NCBI GenBank assembly: GCA_017617145.1
Contig: JAFZWX010000172.1
Location: 1-24,796, forward strand
DNA length: 24,796 nucleotides
Reading direction: 5' to 3'
Source of the DNA: Treponema sp.
GTDB taxonomy: Bacteria > Spirochaetota > Spirochaetia > Treponematales > Treponemataceae
Part shown: one piece after another, positions 23,377 to 24,796 of the stretch
How positions within the stretch are numbered: position 1 is the stretch's first letter
Layout of the letters: each line of letters starts with the position of its first letter
Program-made: the position numbers and the translations under genes
Notes under the pieces: generated by a model
The model's input: the letters and a program-made list of their open reading frames with translations, nothing else
Databases searched by the model: none
Told to the model about the DNA's origin: nothing

Positions 23377-24644
23377 CTTATCTGTCCTTCACCGTCAATT
23401 AAATATTTTGTTGTTGTAAGCACTTTGATTCCCATTGGGCCGCGGGCGTGGAGCTTCTGGGTGCTTATGCCAAGCTCTGCTCCAAAGCCGAATTCTCCAC
23501 CGTCGGTAAAGCGGGTGCTTGCATTTACATAAACACAGGCAGCATCTATCATTGACTGGAACAGTTTTGTGTTTGCGCGGCTTTGAGAAATTATGCTTTC
23601 GCTGTGCTTTGTGTTGTGTGTATTTATATATTCAATTGCTTCTTCAATAGAATCAACTGTTTTTATGCAGCATTCGTAGTCCAAGTATTCAGTGCCAAAA
23701 TCTTCGTTTGTTGCCTGGAACAATGGGGTCCCTGAGGCTCTCGAAGGGCCCTCTAAGATAGCATACGCCCTTTCATCTACATGCAGTTTTACCCGGCCTG
23801 CAAAAGTTTTTTCGAGCATTGGAAGGAACTTCGCAGCAACTGCACTGTGAACCACAATACATTCAATTGCATTGCAGACACTTGGGCGCTGGATTTTTGC
23901 ATTTTCGGCAATACGGCAGGCCATTTCCAAATCGGCAGATTCATCAATAAACAGGTGACAAACACCGCTTCCAGTTTCAATTACAGGAACCCGGGCGTTG
24001 CGAACAACATTTTCAATCAGTTTTTTACCGCCTCGTGGAAGACAAACATCAATCATTCCAACTGCATTCAAAATCTGGTCTACATCGCTGTGGTCGTGTT
24101 CGTGAACTTCTACAAGTTCAAGGGCTTGTGGAACACCGCCTTCAACACCGGCAAGTGCTTCTTTAATCACACGGACAATCTCAACATTTGATTTATATGA
24201 AGATGATGACCCGCGCAGCAAAATTGCGTTTCCACTTTTATATGCAAGACTGAATGCATCTACAGTAACATTCGGGCGGTTTTCGTAAATAAGTGCAACA
24301 ACACCAAGAGGTACGCGTACCTGACGGATTATCATTCCATTAGGACTTTTCCAACCGGCAACCTCTTCGCCTACGGGGTCTGTCTGGCCAATAACTTCAC
24401 GCAGGCTAGAAATAATTCCTGTTATGCGTTTGTCATCAAGCAAAAGACGGTCAATTACCGATTCAGAAATACCGGCGGCACGGGCAGCATCAACATCGGC
24501 TTTATTTGCCGCAATAATAGAAGCACGGTTTTTATCTAAAGCATCGGCAACTGCACTTAGGGCTGCATTTTTCTGGCAGGCATTCTGTAAAGCAAGTTTC
24601 TGGCTGGCAGCACGCAGGGATGTGGTTGTTTTTTTAATGTCCAT
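23373..24644 (-). CDS. proA: Gamma-glutamyl phosphate reductase with repeat-encoded insertion
   Basis: NADPH-dependent reduction of gamma-glutamyl phosphate to glutamate semialdehyde. 423 residues. Family motifs: IYENRPNVTVDAFSLAYKSG, LLRGSSSSYKSN, CLPRGGKKLI, VIETGSGVCHLF, catalytic Cys257 in IQRPSVCNAIE, FGTEYLDYE and FGFGAELGISTQKLHARGPM. Residues of about 298-307 (EGPSRASGTP) between ERAYAI and FQATNEDFGTEY are encoded by a dispersed palindromic repeat. They lengthen a surface loop before the conserved TNEDFGTEY; flanking motifs are intact, so the enzyme is probably active. Ribosome binding site GAGG. The start codon is only 9 nt from the T-run of a terminator. Confidence 0.96.
   Translation of the reverse strand: MDIKKTTTSLRAASQKLALQNACQKNAALSAVADALDKNRASIIAANKADVDAARAAGISESVIDRLLLDDKRITGIISSLREVIGQTDPVGEEVAGWKSPNGMIIRQVRVPLGVVALIYENRPNVTVDAFSLAYKSGNAILLRGSSSSYKSNVEIVRVIKEALAGVEGGVPQALELVEVHEHDHSDVDQILNAVGMIDVCLPRGGKKLIENVVRNARVPVIETGSGVCHLFIDESADLEMACRIAENAKIQRPSVCNAIECIVVHSAVAAKFLPMLEKTFAGRVKLHVDERAYAILEGPSRASGTPLFQATNEDFGTEYLDYECCIKTVDSIEEAIEYINTHNTKHSESIISQSRANTKLFQSMIDAACVYVNASTRFTDGGEFGFGAELGISTQKLHARGPMGIKVLTTTKYLIDGEGQIR
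23724..23753 (-). repeat. Dispersed palindromic repeat, family A (copy 4), inside proA
   Basis: Minus strand GGGCCCTTCGAGAGCCTCAG continues GGACCCC. It differs from the copy in the GNAT gene at a few central positions (GAGAGC for ACAGGC) but keeps both outer blocks. It contributes about ten codons in frame. Confidence 0.85.
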
Positions 24645-24653
24645 ATTTACCTC

Positions 24654-24686
24654 AAAAAAAAAGACCGGAACAAGTTGCTCCGGTCT
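24654..24686 (-). terminator. Rho-independent terminator between an upstream gene and proA
   Basis: On the minus strand, stem AGACCGGA/TCCGGTCT (24679-24686 with 24662-24669), 9-nt loop, then nine T residues down to 24654. It closes the gene ending at 24702. The proA ribosome binding site follows the T-run directly. Confidence 0.88.
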
Positions 24687-24701
24687 GCTAAAATCAAATT
24701 A

Positions 24702-24796
24702 TTAGTAATTTGCAAGGAAGTACATTCCAAGCATCATGGCTAACCGGCATTTATCTTCTGACCATTCTGTTGTGGGGGGCAGGTTTGAAACATACC
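24702..24796 (-). CDS. 3' end of an unidentified gene
   Basis: The last 30 codons of a minus-strand gene entering from the right edge, ending MMLGMYFLANY before TAA; upstream in this fragment are PPTTEWSEDKCRLA. The frame is open to the window edge, the amino acid composition is normal, and a terminator follows 15 bp after the stop. I do not recognise the family from this fragment. Confidence 0.6.
   Translation of the reverse strand, partial: YVSNLPPTTEWSEDKCRLAMMLGMYFLANY

Overview
The window is about 24.8 kb of bacterial chromosome with moderate to low GC. Gene content and protein style fit a host-associated spirochaete close to Treponema: pyruvate phosphate dikinase, c-di-GMP-type EAL proteins, a Cache-type chemotaxis receptor, QueH, a UPF0210 protein, lipoproteins, and proA placed before proB. 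That assignment is an inference from content; there is no rRNA or other strict marker. I see no tRNA or rRNA genes, no transposase and no complete prophage.

Layout. 1-2032: 3' three quarters of ppdK and its terminator. 2053-2421: small exported protein on the minus strand. 2506-6355: two overlapping paralogous 7TM / degenerate GGDEF / EAL genes; the second has lost key metal ligands. 6345-9395: a very large exported protein with a gluzincin metallopeptidase head, TolB-like propeller repeats and a probable outer-membrane barrel. 9525-10376: GNAT acetyltransferase. 10408-12455: a YtrA-type GntR regulator, ABC ATPase and ABC permease operon behind a near-consensus promoter that overlaps a perfect 14+14 bp operator. 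12452-14458: large cytoplasmic protein of unknown function, possibly glycosidase-like. 14558-15535: ORF6N / PLD-like protein. 15906-16567: lipoprotein gene with a perfect promoter and a good ribosome binding site but a frameshift in an A6 run at codons 2-3. 16671-17106: two back-to-back repeat arrays. 17114-18475: UPF0210 enzyme. 18637-20718: chemotaxis receptor. 20824-22527: lipoprotein, FMN-binding-like protein and queH operon. 22579-24644: proA-proB, overlapping by ATGA. 24702-24796: the end of another gene.

The most unusual theme is the density of small palindromic repeats. At least four dispersed families are present, and several copies lie inside or at the ends of reading frames without breaking them: GNAT, proA, the queH tail and the ORF6N gene. 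This resembles Rickettsia palindromic elements. At 16671-16927 four 36-bp inverted repeats recur every 73-74 bp, each with a 16-nt interior. The eighth stem position changes as G-C, A-U, G-U, A-U, which suggests a conserved plus-strand RNA stem rather than a CRISPR. Directly after it, an eight-unit tandem array has grown from one of the dispersed repeats.

Functionally, the window combines central carbon metabolism (ppdK), proline synthesis (proA, proB), tRNA queuosine modification (queH), c-di-GMP and chemotaxis signalling, and envelope or surface proteins.
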